A stretch of 64,000 bases of DNA from the NCBI GenBank assembly GCA_026874595.1, contig CM049307.1:44026362-44090361 (forward strand), written 5' to 3'. Under the pieces are notes generated by a model. It did not search any database. It was not told the DNA's origin and saw only the letters and a program-made list of their open reading frames with translations. This DNA comes from Sipunculus nudus. Lineage: Eukaryota > Annelida > Sipuncula > Golfingiida > Sipunculidae. The position numbers and the translations under genes are program-made. Shown here piece after piece: positions 27,242-42,700 of this stretch (the stretch's first letter is position 1; each line of letters starts with the position of its first letter).

Positions 27242-30200
27242 GACAAAGAATCCTCGTACATGAAACATTTAAAATAAAAATGTAGCAAACAAAAAATACA
27301 AACATTATACATGTAACTTGTACATTGTGCACAATTTCAAAAGTACAAAAAGCCATTTTTTTATTTTTCCTAGGAACTTGACCACGTTATTATATTGGAA
27401 AACCGGATATTTATGCTGATTGATAGATTGACAGATAGACCACTTATATTTTACTGAAATATGTGGCCAACTATTTGGAAACAGAATTTTGAAATATCTA
27501 GTTAAATTGGGAAGTGTGCGAAATGGCTGTAAATACAGAAAGTCCTCAGACGTCTAAAAAAATTAAAGATGTCAAAATATTTAACTGATATGACACGATA
27601 CGTATACCCGACTTATTTTGCCCCAACAAATAAATGAAAGTTTTTTTTCCAACTGTGGCATGGCGTCAGTCTGTGAATGTTAGCTTTGAAGAAGACCACA
27701 TCTCTATTGAGATCTAAGACCAGCGCCAGACCACATACACGAGGCAACGTGCACGCGCCTAATTGGCTTGGCCTGCAAGGAAAGAAAGATGGATACTGGC
27801 CAGTTTCTAGCCTTTTCAGCATACCCACAGGTTCGGTAGGTTGAACTCGCCACACATCTGAAGCAAGCAGACTGCGTTCCTAAAAGATTCAGAGGACAGA
27901 CAAAGGCTTCAAGGTTACACCAACACCTTCCTTGAATGCACCGGTTGAAGCATATTCACAATATTCGCAGTGGTAGAGCAGCATCTGACAGTTGCCCGTG
28001 CTCTCAAGGATATTACACGCACCATAATTAGGATATGTGGATTTGTACAACAGACTCATTTATCTAAAATTTAAAGTGAGGCGTTTTATGGAAGGCTTTC
28101 AACCATGCATTTTGTTGATTATGCATACAGGAACTCATACGGGAATAACGAAATAGAAAGTAAAATTTGAAATAAGTTCATCTGTGAATGAACAAAAGGA
28201 AAGACATCTAATCACAGTCAATCTGTGAAGGAACAATAGATGCAGCTTCTGATCTCAGGTATCATACCTCACACCTCATATAATACCTATCACTAAGAAA
28301 TCATACGCACTGGTTCCGCTGAACAAAGACATAGTTGTTCTCGCTACGGACATGGATATGTAACATCAGTCTGTGGGTTGGATCCTGCAAATAAAACATC
28401 ACTTACTGTTTCATGATATTATATGCGTGATTTAAGTCATTAAAATGTCGTGCCGGACAAGTAACGGAGAGAGAATACTACGTAAAATCAATAGAGTAAG
28501 AAGGGCAATAACACCAGTAAGGACCACGACAGTGTCATCCCGATCATCCTCGGCATCATCTACATCATCAGCAGAATCAGAGTCCTCGTCTGCATCATCA
28601 TCTAATGATGACAACAACAACAACAACAATAACAATCCATGCAAGGAGGAAGTTATTTGTCGTCACCGGAAAAACGCTGATGGTAGGGTCGTATTTCGTA
28701 CCGGGTGTGGCGATTTCTGACTACCCCCTCTTCAAATTACCTCGAATAATCTAAAATCGATTTAAGATTACCGTCTACGATTTCAGAAAACCCCTGACAA
28801 AATATTGTTTCTTTATATTTGTTTACGTAAAATTCGTACAGTTTCTTTATTCTTGATTTCTCAAATTAATTTGAATCTTTTATATTTGCATGTAACGTGC
28901 CTTAATTGCGCTTTTGTGAAATGTATGAGTCAATAAAATAATGTTACTATTAAATTAACATTTTGCGACAAAGTTATTGATTCCGTCTTTTGAAACTCGT
29001 ATCTTCATTCTTAATTGAAATATTATTTTATGAGTTAAAATGATAAGAGTAATGTATAATGTATCATAAGTTAAATCGGGGGGGGGGGGGTAATCTGTAC
29101 AGTTAGGGGTAACCAGAAATTAAATTCAGGCTACCCACGGGGGTAAACTGAAATCGATTTCAGACTTCCGGTGGGTTACCTGAATGGGGGGGGGGGGTTA
29201 CCTGAAAAAATTGACACCGATAAACAGAAATTAAGCCTGTATGGTTTACTTTGTCAGTACCTTCTCCCCTGGGGGCGGGGGGGGGGGGGGGGAGGTTCTT
29301 GAATACAAATGAGGAATGTCACAGGGGAGTGTAAGAAACATCGAAAAGAAAAACAACTGAAAACGGAACGTCTTGGACAGTATTTTTTAAATTTCTTCAA
29401 TTGATACCAGGAATTTTATTCTTTTAATCAATATGTGATCATATAATGTCAACTTTATACATTAGAGGGTGACTCATCTAATACCTAAATAATCATCTCA
29501 AATTTTTTTCCGACCTATTTATGAAAAAGATATGCGGTCATGAACTTTATGTAATAATTCTGTGAATCCGTTTGCTTCTCGGTTTTCAGCGAGAATTTTT
29601 TTCCCGTCACGCAAGGAAATCTTAAACAATACCGGAAGTGTACTTCGTATATATCAGCGTTCAACATGACTCACTTTATGAAGTTAACACCTTTCCTCAC
29701 CTCATTTGATTCAAAACACAGCACCGCTTAAAAGGAATAGGAAGATACGATTGAACCCCAAAGCATATAGTCTCGGTGGCTTATATATTTGAAGTGGTTT
29801 TCATACTGTAACACATCTGTCACGATACATTCCTATTTTTCACTCAGTTATATTCTTTTTTTTTTCTTTGGCTAGACGGATTGGCTTCAAACATGATTTA
29901 TTGATGACCAGCCTCTTAAGTAAGAAACTTTTTGATTTTCAGGGTCCAGAGGTCAAAGGGGAAGGTCAAAGGAGCCACATCTTTAAAATGATTGTGGATA
30001 CACTGTAAATCAAACTTTTCATCCCAAACTTTCATCTTTTACACAGGGCTTACTTGCAAAAAGTGGAAGAAATCTGTAGATTTTGAGGTTACCTAGCCAG
30101 AGGTCATGGTCACTGGACCCACATTTTTAAAAGATTGTTACAATAATCTAAATGCTGCAAGTTCAAGGATAATAAGTTCTCAGATTATTTTGTCACAAGG

Positions 30201-31061
30201 TCAATGGTTAAGGTCACAGGACCGTCATTCTGAAAAATGTCTTATTAACAAATTAAGCTGAGCGTCGAGACCACTGGGTCCCTATTTTTTTTTTGGCTTA
30301 TCAGTGATGGGGGATTAAAGTAGTGTCTTGTTTGTTTCTTCTAGCTTAATTGGAGTGATAATGTGTAATAAACAAAAGTAACGTACAAAATAACAGGGAC
30401 TTCGGTATTTTACCCCTTGTGTTTGTAGCTGCAAGATCTTGTCTTTCACGTGCATTTACGCCACATTACGTCATATCCTTACCATATAAAAGGTATATGT
30501 TAATATACGCATAAGCAATGGGTTATAAGGGGCAACACAGCTATATATTTAAACATACAAAACGTCAAAGAGGATGCTAAAACGGTTTCCTAGAAGCATG
30601 AATAGAAAATTCTTCAACTTACTTTTGCGAACTGCTGGGTTTTGTCATATTAATGAAAACTGAAGTGTGTGTAAATGGTCATGTGATGGATTGTCATAAC
30701 AGCATATACGAAATGACACATGAAAACCGCAAATCGGCAGGTGCTGTCGAGTTTGTCGTTTCGCACAGAAATTCCAGAAATAAAACGTACGTTCCCCTGG
30801 TAACCATGATATGTAAATAGCCTCCGCGTACTTGTCAGCCAATATTAGTTACGCAAAATCTCCCAACCCCTTCAGGATTCTGGGCGTGTAATACACGGTG
30901 GCAACCCTCTCACGGGCCCTACAAATTATGTCAGACTCTTGACCGGTTGACCGGACAAACGTCCGCTTTACCAGCCCACCAGACTGACTTATTCAGTGTT
31001 GTTCAAACCCATCCTGCTTGAAATTATGCTAAAGAAATATAGTTTAAGACTTTTTTGGATG

Positions 31062-31109
<48 letters not shown>

Positions 31110-33748
31110 CTATAAATTTTGGTCATACGCATCATATTCTTCAGAATAAATTGAAAACAGGTTTTATCAACAGAATTTCTACTTAGCTACAAAAAAAACT
31201 CGAGGAACAAAGATTACAAAATTGCTTTCATATAGAAAATTCATCAAATGTTATTTAAATATAATAAATATTCTGTTTTTCCCCCCTTTTCGGTCGTCCG
31301 TTTGGCCGCCTGACCCTCTGACCATCCATTGACAGAGCACAATTCTTAAACATGGATTCAGGCGCTTCTGACAGGGCAAAAACACAATTATGAACACCCT
31401 GATGGTCAATCTCTTCAAAGTGATTTGGGATCATTGATATAGATTTAAACAGGATTGGACCGTCAAAAATTTCATTCATTTCATGGTATTTGCTTTCCGT
31501 GTTGACCATCGATTGATAACTTTATCGTGGATTTAAGACTAGTGGCTAAATTCTATACTGTTGCATTTGTCATCAAATTTTAACGGTATCTTTGAGAGTA
31601 ACAAATCGTTTATAGGCTGTTTAGCTGTAGGCATATCTAATTGACACCACCATGTCTGATGGTGTCATATATTGACTTAAATATTCATTCATTTATTTTT
31701 ATACTGTCCATTAATTTATATATTGTGTCAATTACTGAGCGGTTGATTCTTCAATTGAATTTATTCTTTGTATACATATCAATCATTAATTATATTATCA
31801 GAATATTTGGTGGAGGTAACCGCCTCCATTTTTTTAATGCTGACTTTTAAGTATTTACTTCCGCAGAGTTCCATTTCAGTTTGGGACTACGTGACACGGC
31901 GGTAGCACTTGCTTCCTGTCTTTTTTATTTATATCCTGGTGTCATCCAGCCCCGGTGGCTACCACACCTGCAGGTCCTTGAAGTGTAATTATCCCAATTG
32001 CTGGGTCATAACACCAAGGAACCTCCCAAAAACTCATTCGTTTGTGAGTGATACACGGCTAGGGGGACAGTCTTCCGATTAAGCCTACAAAGCGCTATAA
32101 CCCAGAGTTGGGGCCGACCATGAAAATCTCACCGCTCCCGGGCAGAGAATTGAAATCACGACCTCCCGACTTTGAGTCCTGTGCTCTACCCATGAGCCAC
32201 AGAAACCGGTTTAGTATTTTCAGTAACACAAGAATGGATTTGGCGTCTATGTTTTTTTACCATTTTCATTTTACTTGTATATGTGCGACCGCCAAAAAAC
32301 AGCAATTGTGGCATTTTCAACTGTGTGGTTTCTTGTGCTGCATTAAAACTCGGCGTTCCTCTTGATTATGCAGAGTTCAGTAAATAAAAAAAGGACTAGT
32401 GGTGCTATCTGTTGTTTCAGTTATCATGAGTTCTTCAAGAAAATGACATTTATCAATATTATCTACATCAGACCATTTTGAGTACAGATTCTGACACAAC
32501 TACATATTTTTCAATAATTCTTGCACGGGATGTCTGGGCACTTACACAGAGATCCGCTGTGCATATTCATCTAACAGAGCTTTATTTGGTGCTAGTTTTT
32601 TTTCTGTAAGTGAAACAAACAAACTGCAGTTGCATTGTGTGCTGCATTCACAAAAACATTGTCACAATCAAGATAAAGCTCGGTTGACAATGCTTTCAAT
32701 TGTAAAAAAAAGTGTGAAGAGTGCGAAAAAAAAATTGGCGCGTCACATGGGCATTGGAGCACGCAAATTGGATTGATTTGTTTCGAATTTTTAAGGGTTG
32801 TGAAAATTTGGCTTATTATTATTATTTTACGTCATTTTCGTATCAATATATTATAAGATATTGTGTCTTTATATGTCTGTTTATTGAGTGTATAATAAGT
32901 GTTAGTTGTCAGCACAGTGTTTTCACAATTAACTGGTTTTTGAGGTAATCGGCAATGATCAGAGACCATACTACAACAGCCAACCTTGATCCTCGCGGTA
33001 CATCAGCCCAAAATTCCGGTGGTGGGACGCTTAGACCATCAGAATCAAGCGTCCTGAAACTCCTATGTCAGATCTGTAGAACTGATAATATATCTCGGTG
33101 CCACATGTCAGCTGAGCATAAGGATACATGAGTCGTGTGATTTTGCCTGAATAACCAGAGACATGACCTCAACCCTGTAATTATTGTAGCACCTATGGGT
33201 TACCTGTGAAATCAGAGCTGTAAACTACTACGTAGGTAATTGAATAAAAATGAATTGTGACAATCTGCTCAGTTCGTGACAACCAAGATAAGAATGAAAA
33301 CTTGCTCCTTTATGGGTGACTATTATCACGTCAAAGTAGAATGACACCATTGAAATTCCAAAGAGGTGTTCTTCTGCGCATTTGTGTATCTAACCTATCC
33401 CTCCCTATATTAATCAAACTTATAGACGGGGAATTGAGCTTGGTAATATAAAAAGGACCTTAACACTGAAAGGTAGAACCCGAAGAAATGGAAATTTGGT
33501 GTGAAAAAAAACTGTAAGGAGCTTAATAAGACGGCTTTGCTATTCAACTTCAGAGATTCCCAGGTACAGCAGACATGCAATATTTGCCTGGATAATTAGG
33601 TGGGTGTTGTAATTTATAATTTATTTTCTGTGTTTGTAGCTCTGACGACCTGTAAACTATGGGCAATCGACCGACAGTGCTTCCAGAGTATCATGATGAA
33701 GACTGGACTCATCAAACAGTCTCAGTACATAGATTTCCTCAAAAGGTA

Positions 33749-33808
<60 letters not shown>

Positions 33809-36800
33809 CTCGCGCGCGCGCGCATCTCTTTGCACCTTTTTGACTACTAGTATACTGATAGACCTTGCGTTGGACCGAGTTCACGTAGTTTCTGAAAGAC
33901 AGCACTGCGATTGCCCCTTCCAAAAAAAATTTCAATTTGGTTGGAAAATATGATAAACTTCTCCCCTTAGGACACGCTTGGCATCGTTCATAATATTTCA
34001 AGATGAAACACGACCATATCCGAGTTCCGTGATTAAGGGCTGTACTTCGGTGGTACCACTCTCAGTTATAATAGATGCTTTTGCTAGTTCACGCACTGTT
34101 CAGGCCCAATGTTTTTCTAGTCATCCATATTTACACTCTTATTTATACTGTTTATAAGGTTGTCACTTTGACTAGGTGAAAATAGATGCCATCGCCTAAG
34201 CCTTGTTAGCAGGGGGAAGGCATACAGTCACAAAACACACTCACACACGCACTCTCTTCGTATGAACATTAAACATTCTCACAGACACGGAGAGCTCTCG
34301 CCTCTGACTTATGGTAAACATCATCGTGTAATCATCGGTGTAATAAATGATGAGAATTAAAAGCATTTATTCTCCAGGTAACACTTTCACCTGTATAATA
34401 GCTGCAGGCGGCCATACCACTTCTTGTACACGTGTTTTATAGTCTTCCAAACATATGATTAACAGTTCCTACCAGTAGATCTAACAATAACATTTTGCCT
34501 GCTTTTTATCGCCAGTGCGACACAGACAGACATACATCCATCACATTACCGCACGTGGGGCTATGCGTGCGTGATTCATAGTTCGGTATATTGCCAAAAT
34601 CTCGCGAAATATATGACTTCGCGCGAGAGTTTGGCACGAAAAGCGTGATCAATTACAAGCGATTAGATGGTGAATTATGAAACTTCGGTGGTCTAGTTGG
34701 CAAAAAGACTAGCTGCCATAACTAATTTGGCGTAATTTATTGGCATAACAGCATGTGTGTCCACAGAGGGCTTGATGCCTTGCTGAACTTAGCGCATTAT
34801 AGTTTAGCCAGTTGGACATGGCCCATGTGCTTCGATAGAAAAAATTGATTTTTTTAAATGTTTTTGGTAGAGGTAACCGCCTCCATTTGTTTATGCTCTC
34901 TTATCTAAATCTTAATCTATGTATGTACATCTGCAGAGTTCCATTTCGGTTTGAGACTACGTGACACGGCGGTAGCACTCGCTTCCTGTTATATTTTTTT
35001 TTATCCTGGTGTCACCCAGGCCCGGTGTCTACCGCACCTGCATGTCTTGGGTTTGTAATTAATCCCCAATCCTCGGTCATAACACCGAGGAACACCCAAA
35101 GACGCACTCAATCTTGAGTGATTCACGGCTTTGGGTCACAGTCATCCCATATTGAGCTAGCAGAACACTCACCCTGGGTGGGAGCCGATCGTGAAAATCT
35201 CACCGCCCCGGGCTATGATTTGAACTCACGACCTCATGGCTTTGAAACCTGTGCTCTACCCCGGAGCCACAGAGGCCAGTGTCATTAAGATGTTATTCAG
35301 TTAAAAGGGGATGTTATTTATTTAAATGATTAACAAATTATCAAGGACAAAAATGCTATCTCTCGTTAAAAGGTTCCTGTTGGATAAGTGATAATGCAAT
35401 TTCTCAGCTGAATAAAATGAACGTCTCTTTGTTGAATTAACTAAATGAGAAAGGTTCTCAAATAAATAGAATTGGCTTTCCCGGATAATGTCATAAATAT
35501 GTCTACCAAAAACTTAAAAAGGCAATCAGTCTTGAATGCTCCGTGATAACATATCAGTCAGTGTGGTTAGATTCAACCTATCTGTATACCGTCCCGACTA
35601 TAGGGGAATAAATACTTGTTAAAGAGTGAAACCAGATATGTTGTGCTAGGAACATGATAGCTGTTAATGAAAGCAGGAAGTTGGAAGGAAGAAACGCTAA
35701 TTAATGCCATTGATATAGTCTTTCAGAATGGGAAAATGTTAGAAAATTGCAATTAGAGAGCGCATGACAGGCGTCATCATATATCAGAATCTCGGTATTT
35801 ATCTGTGTGTGAGCTATACTTCTGTAAGCTCTACCATGAAGATGGACAGTATTTTTCAACCATGAATCTACAATGGCAAAAAATACTGTTATTAATTGAG
35901 TGTGAGTAAATGCAGTTTAAAAAAAACTTCCCAAAATAGTTAATTTAACCTGAATAAAAATAGATAATATATTTTACTTTACGTGAACTTAACCGAGCAC
36001 TTTTATTATATATATGCACCTGTAACAATTAGACAATCCAGTATACCAATGATTTACTTATTCGTTTCTGATATATACTGAAAATATTCTTAATTTGATC
36101 TATAGTGTGCCCTCGTTCCGAGATTTACCGGAGGAGAAACTTAGCCAGATAGCTGACGTTTTAGAAGAAACACACTACTCAGAGGGTGAATATATCATCC
36201 GCCAGGGGGCGCGAGGTGACACGTTCTACATTATCGCCGAAGGAAAGGTTGGTGTCGATTTTAGTCTGCTGACATAGGGGTTGGGACTGGGAAATTTCAC
36301 AGCACCATTAATTTTTCTGCCATGTGGTGCCAGATGTGTACTGGTATATATAGTTTGGCACTACAAGTGTTGATGCAATGTTCGATTAAACATCGGCATT
36401 AACCTGAAAACTAGAACTTTGTGATCCGATCAGCGTATGTCTGACACTGTAAAATGTGATAGGGTATTAAGAAAATAAGCTTGATTCGCCGCCAAGTGTT
36501 TGATCTGAATTCTTCATCAATTATGAGTATAGGTATATATCCCAGCCAAACTACAAAAGTACAATATTTTATATCTGGTCTCACTTTGTTCATACCCCAG
36601 CCCGGTAGCTTCGTATGTTAGCTATAGTTTTCATCATCGAAATTGGTTCAGTTATAAATATATAGTATTTTATTATTTCTGACCGGGAGACAGAGGTAAC
36701 AGACGATGTAACAATAGTCTTACCGTGGTTTAAAGTAAAAATATTACGGAGGTCTTTTTAATATGTCCCTGCTGTCGTCCTTGACCCTATGCACCTGGTT

Positions 36801-39702
36801 CTAATTGCCCTGGTTAACCTATATGTCGTTTTACTGCGGACCTGTCATTATTCACTGCAGTATTTATCTAATGATCGGGCACCGTGTCTGACAAGTGTGT
36901 GCGTCACCAGTTAATCTAACATAATCTAAACAAAATAGAGAAATTACATAATGTTATTTGGCTATGAACTGCCCCCTCACTGACAGACACAACCCGTGTT
37001 ACTGTCACGTGGTATGTTTTAGTTACTTTAAAAAGAACCTTTCTGCATCTGTCGGTGATCCAATTATGTGTTCTGTTAGTCCTTTACCTTTAAAAAGAAG
37101 TCAGGGACATCTGTCAGTGATTCAGAGATATGTTCTGTCAGTAAATTACGACAAGTGCGTTATAGTTTGTTACATGTGATACACAAACTGAGAATTAATT
37201 CCAGAGACACGTTTCCTACAACACTAGAGATAATTTTTATATCAAGCTAATGCAGAGTATATTAAACGATTAAAAGTTTGGTAATTTGACACATATGTAT
37301 ACTTAATAATACATTTTTATACGATATGTTTAATTTAGCTTTATATGTAGGCAAGAAAACCATCATCAGCCTCTAAGCTAGTCGATGATTGGTTAGGAAC
37401 GGGAGACCACTGATAGGATAATTAATGCAAAGGTTGCGATTAAAGATCTAGAATGAATTTTAACTACCTTTTATGCAAACCATGAAAGAGATTTATCCTT
37501 ATATTTAGAAAGGGATTTCTTTGGAAACAGTTTATTTTCATCACTCAAATAGAATTAATGGCTTTCCATTACTCAAGGTAACAGCAATCTGATGCCTATA
37601 TTCCAGAAGTTCATCACTTTTTCATCTTTCCTTTCAGGTGCGGGTAACTAAGAAGCAATCTGGGTCGAATTCCGAATCTTTCATAAGGACACTGCAAAAG
37701 GGCGACTTCTTTGGCGAAAAAGCTTTGCAAAGGTCTGTACCCTTTGTGCCCCACATTTGAAAAAAAATCTAACATAGTTATGTTTGATTAATTTTTGTCC
37801 TTATGTAATTGAACATTTTGTTTGTTATGATAATTTCCCAATAAACAAGAATATAGCCCAATAAACCGAGAGTTAGTACAGCCGTCATTGTAAAGAATTA
37901 CCTACTTTAAGCTTCCCAGGGAACCTCTGTAGTTTCACCCATATATGCTATACCTTAAAACAATTTCCGTAGGGGCAGATTAAATGATCACATGAATTTA
38001 AAAAAAAAATAACTTCGTAAAAAAAAGAGTCATGACTTCACGATACGCAATTTAAATAAAGCTCCTGAAAAAAGAATACTGTTACTTTGTCACAGAAAGT
38101 CATATAAACTTCAACTTCAACAAAACAGACTAGGAATGATAACAAAAATACTATTAAAATAAAATAAAAAAAGAGGAGCGCACCTGATGAAACCATCATA
38201 TTATATGGCAATCAATAGACGAATATAAAGAAAATTAAAATATACCCCAAAAGCGCATTTTATATGTTTTTTTGCTGCCCATTGGGAACTTGTAATCAGC
38301 TTGAGAAACATGTTAGCTAATTTCCCGAACTCCCGCACGAAAGTGGTAATCATTTGCATTGACGTCATCCCCGTGTAGTTAGACCTGCCATGTGACTGGC
38401 ACAGGCCAGCGCGATCCTTGAATGCAACGTCTAAATGTAGAGTAGCGTAAAGATTGCAGTAGCCAGTACATGAAACATGCGTAAAGCGATTTTGTCACAG
38501 TGTGTTAACACAGGGGTGGGGCGTCTTGCATATGTTGGTTGGTTGTGGGAACATGTGTCTCTTTGTAATGCACATCGCTCAACACTGCAGATTTTAGAAT
38601 TCAGCTATATCGCACGCACAGGTAGCTGACTAATTGTCAGTTTTCTCCTTTTTCTTCCTCTTCCTGTCTAATTCTTCCTGTCCCTGTTTCCCTTACTCGC
38701 AGGTCCTTCAATATATTTGAGTGTCCGCCAGCATGCGCTCAAACGCATAACTTATATAAACGCGTTTGGGAATATACTATACAAAACCTACAACAAGGCA
38801 GGTAAATTATAAAATTGAAGTAAAAAAAAAATAGTTTTACTTTTTCTCAATCTTACAATCGTTTATTTTGTCACCCGGTTATATCTACAAGTTAGATCAA
38901 CGGTCACATGCAGTTATCATTGAAATTTATGACGATCCATAGAATTAACACCAGTCGCCCGGTCCTGACTTTGTTCAGTTCAAACAGTTTTGGTGTAATA
39001 ACATACGTGACTCTGTTGTTTTATACTTTCTGTCTCTGTCAAATCCCGGAAACGTTGAGGCAAGCCAGTTTCTCTTTCAACAAAATAGTAAACTGAACCC
39101 CGTGAGCTTATCTATTGGATTTTGTAATTTTTATATATCTTTATCAAGATTGAAACCTAAGAGTCAAGGATCTCTCTTGGTCACGATATTTGTAAAGCAT
39201 CAGATTAATAGATTTAAACAAAAAGTTTAAATCCATCTTAAGCCAAGTTTAGAGTTGGCTATAGGCTAAGCATGCGTGTGTTCAGCATTATCTGCATGTA
39301 TCCTTCTACAGATGAAATGTTAATACAGTGTAAGTGTAGAACATGTTGCTTTCCGTTCAGTTGAGAAATACCTGGCTCGTATGTAAGTTTGCATTCTTAG
39401 CAACCCGTTAAATACGAGCGTATACAGCTTTATATTTCCAGTTTGCGTCACTATCAGGTAGATCTGTCATACACGTGCCGTATACCTGTCGATGACATCT
39501 GGCAGGCTTGGCTTACCGCCAGTCGTGCTGATATTTTGCTATTGATCAAGCTATTAATATACCCGAGCTAGGAGCTATGTAATGTATTGAAATAATCTTC
39601 ATGTTGTAAATTTATTACGTTTAGCAAAGAAATTGTTGTATTCACGCGATAAAAATGCTCATATATATGTCTGATCAGAATCCAAATTATTTGTTATCCC
39701 AG

Positions 39703-39733
<31 letters not shown>

Positions 39734-42700
39734 ACATGTATTTATGCCATGGGCCACGATCATAATGTGTGGCATTATGAGAATATGTGATTTCAGTCAA
39801 TCGAGCAGTCTCACTTCCATTTTCACTTTGAGGCATTTAGTAAACTAAAAACTTTTTAGTACTCTTTGCCCACCATTGTTATATCAACGTAATTACCACT
39901 GCACCATCTCTGGCACGATCTTGCGTTTTTATGGCATAAACAGTTAATAAACCTGGCCCGTGTCTCTGGCTTCTAGTTTTACTTTCGCATGAGAAAGAAA
40001 ATAAAAAAGACACTTTCTGTTTTGCGATAATGCGATACCGACGCATTTACTTATTCATGCATTAAGATATCTTAATAAAACACGTACCCGAAAATCTGTT
40101 TCCCCTTGGTGGATGTTTACAGATATGTTAGAAATGACTTACCATTAAAACGACTTAACCTTAATCTCAGGCTTGCCGTTTAATAGCGTTACTTAGGAAT
40201 GAGAAAGGTAGCACGGCTTTTACAAGTATCTTTCATTATTGATATACGTGCACTTTGGTTACGTCATCCTTACACATTACATAAATCAGTGATTTTTCAT
40301 GTGAAAATAAAAAAGGAGAATACCATAAAATTTGTAAAATTTATACAATTAAGAAAAATATTATTTTGACACAATAATTTGTTTTTAGCTCAGCTGACTG
40401 AAAGTCATCTGAGCTATAGCGATAACTCTTTGTCCGTCGTCCGTCGTAACCGCTGAACCTAGAACCTTGTAACTTGGGATTCTGAGAGGTTCATGAAAAA
40501 TCTCCTTGGAAACCAGAAATTAGGTCTCTGTTACCCATATCCTTCGAGCTATGGGGCCCCAAAGTACCCCCCAGAAAAGTCAAAAATTTCATACAAAAAC
40601 TTCAATATCTCATTAACTACTAGACTGATGGGCATGATTTTTGGCATACATATTGATCATGAGATGTTCCATCACTTCCTGCAGACTGGTGGCGCCACCT
40701 GTATTTTTCGATTTTTTACAAATTTTTTTCTCTATTTTTGATACCTTTAAAAATGTGAACATCTGTTAACAAGGCACAAATCGTAAAGCCTTGACCTAGA
40801 ATCTTAATTCTTGATACACTGAGAGGTCCATGAAAAATCTCCTTGGAAACCAGAAATTAGGTCTCTGTTACCCATATCCTTCGAGCTATGGGGCCCCAAA
40901 GTACCCCCCAGAATAGTAAAAAATTTCATACAAAAACTTCAATATCTCAATAACTACAACACTGATGGTCATGATTTTTGGCATACATATTGATCATGAG
41001 ATGTTCCATAAGTTCCTGCAGACTGGTGGCGCAACCTGTATTTTTCGATTTTTTTACAATTTTTTCCTCTATTTTTGAGACGTTTAAAGAAGCTGTCATC
41101 TGTTAACGTGGCACAAATCGTAACCGCTGGACCTAGAATCTTCATTCTCGACACACTGAGAAACCTATTAAAAGTCTCCGTTGAAACCATAAATTAGATC
41201 TCTGTTACCCATATCCTTCGAGCTATGGGGCCCCAAAGTACCCCCCAGAAAAGTCAAAAATTTCATACAAAAACTTCAATATCTCATTAACTACTTGACT
41301 GATGGTCATGATTTTTTGCATACGTATTGATCATGAGATGTTCCATCACTTCCTGCAGACTGGTGGCGCCACCTGAATTTTTCGATTTTTTACGAATTTA
41401 AAAATGTGAACAGCTGTTAACAGGGCACAAATCATAAAGACTGGACCTAGAATCTTCATTCTTGAGACACTGAGAGGTCCATAAAAAGTCTGCATGGAAA
41501 CCTGAAATAAGGTCTCTGTTACCCATATCCTTTGAGCTATGGGGGGCTCCCAATAACCCCCCAGAATAATGGAAAATTTGAAAAACTGCAACATCTCAAT
41601 AACTACAACACTGATGGTCATGATTTTTGGCATACATATTGATCAAGAGGTGTTTCATCAGTACCTGCAGACTGGTGGTGCAACCTGTATTTTTTCAAAT
41701 TTTCACAATTTTTTTTTCTCTATTTTCGAGACCTTTCAGGATGTAGTTATCTGTCAACAGGGTACAAATCGTAAGGACTGGACCTAGAATCTTCATTGTT
41801 GACACACAGGGAGACCCATGATAAGTCTCCATGGACACCTGAAATTAGGTCTCTGTTACCTATATCCTTTGAGCTATGGCACTCCAAAGTACAGCTCAGA
41901 ATAATGGAAAATTTGATACAAAAGCTGAAGTATCTGAACAACTAATGCAGAAATCACCATAATTGTTTTCATGGATATTGATCATGGAGTGTTCCATCAG
42001 TTTCTGCAGACTGGGTGCGCCACCTCTATTTTTTTCAAATTTTTACGATTTTTTTTTCTCTTTATTTGATACCTTTAAAGATGTGGTTATCTGTCAACAG
42101 GGTACAAATCGCAACAACTGGACCTAGAATCTTCATTCTTGTCATGAAAGAAGGCCCATGAAAAGTGCCTGTGGAAACTTAAAATTAGGTATCTGTTACC
42201 AATATCCTTCAAGCTATAGGACTCCGAAGTATCCCTCAGAATAATGGACAATTTGATACAAAAGCTGAAGTATCTGAACAACTAATGGGGAGATCACCAT
42301 GATTCTTTGCATGGATATTGATGTTAGTAAGTGTTTTTATTAGTTTCTGCAGACTGGTGGAGCCACCTGTATTTTTGTACCCGCCAAAATGAAGTTTTGT
42401 GGATACTATGTTTTTGACCGGGTTCCTCCGCCGTTGCCGCGTTCGTTTCCAGGGAGCTCCTCTGGGACTTGATTTTATCAGCTTTCCAAGCTCATATCTC
42501 GGGAACCGTTTGACTGATCAGGAAATAAAATTTATACTAATGTAGCCCTTGGATAGCTCTATAACATACACAAAAAATGGTGGCGCCACCTGTAACCATG
42601 TTTGCACAGTGTCCATCTGTTCATCTGCCTTTGGTTAAAATCACTCATATCTCTGCAGTGAATTGACTAATTCACCTGAAATTCGGCATGCGTATACATC

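Larger units (their letters stand above)
15925..33639 (+). other. PRKG1 intron 2, 17.7 kb, repeat-rich
   Basis: Holds an inverted-repeat element (16639-17333), a 60-bp tandem repeat (18769-19015), a GA-rich tract (19881-19972), a dispersed array copy (20720-22075), a hammerhead-like motif (23620-23700), a copy of a dispersed repeat (24136-24260), a MITE (24732-24920), (AT)n tracts (27171-27239, 31066-31108), a small ORF (28445-28720), a repeat copy (29868-30290) and a SINE (31808-32210). A diverged tandem pattern with the phrase GTAAAAAC runs at about 16100-16270. Between these I see only AT-rich sequence with short unrecognised ORFs. Confidence 0.85.
33746..36105 (+). other. PRKG1 intron 3, 2.4 kb
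   Basis: Opens with a (CT)n tract and a short (CG)n run, and carries a tRNA-derived SINE at 34865-35279. The remainder is AT-rich with nothing recognised. Confidence 0.85.

Noticed and set aside
28432-28644. Minus-strand frame with leucine run and acidic segment, like a secreted peptide
   Set aside because: The Leu and Asp runs are the reverse of the triplet repeats in the + strand ORF, which has the better start and a poly(A) signal.
33657-34001. 114-codon minus-strand frame rich in Arg-Glu
   Set aside because: The Arg-Glu run is the (CT)n microsatellite read backwards, and the frame overlaps exon 3 on the other strand.
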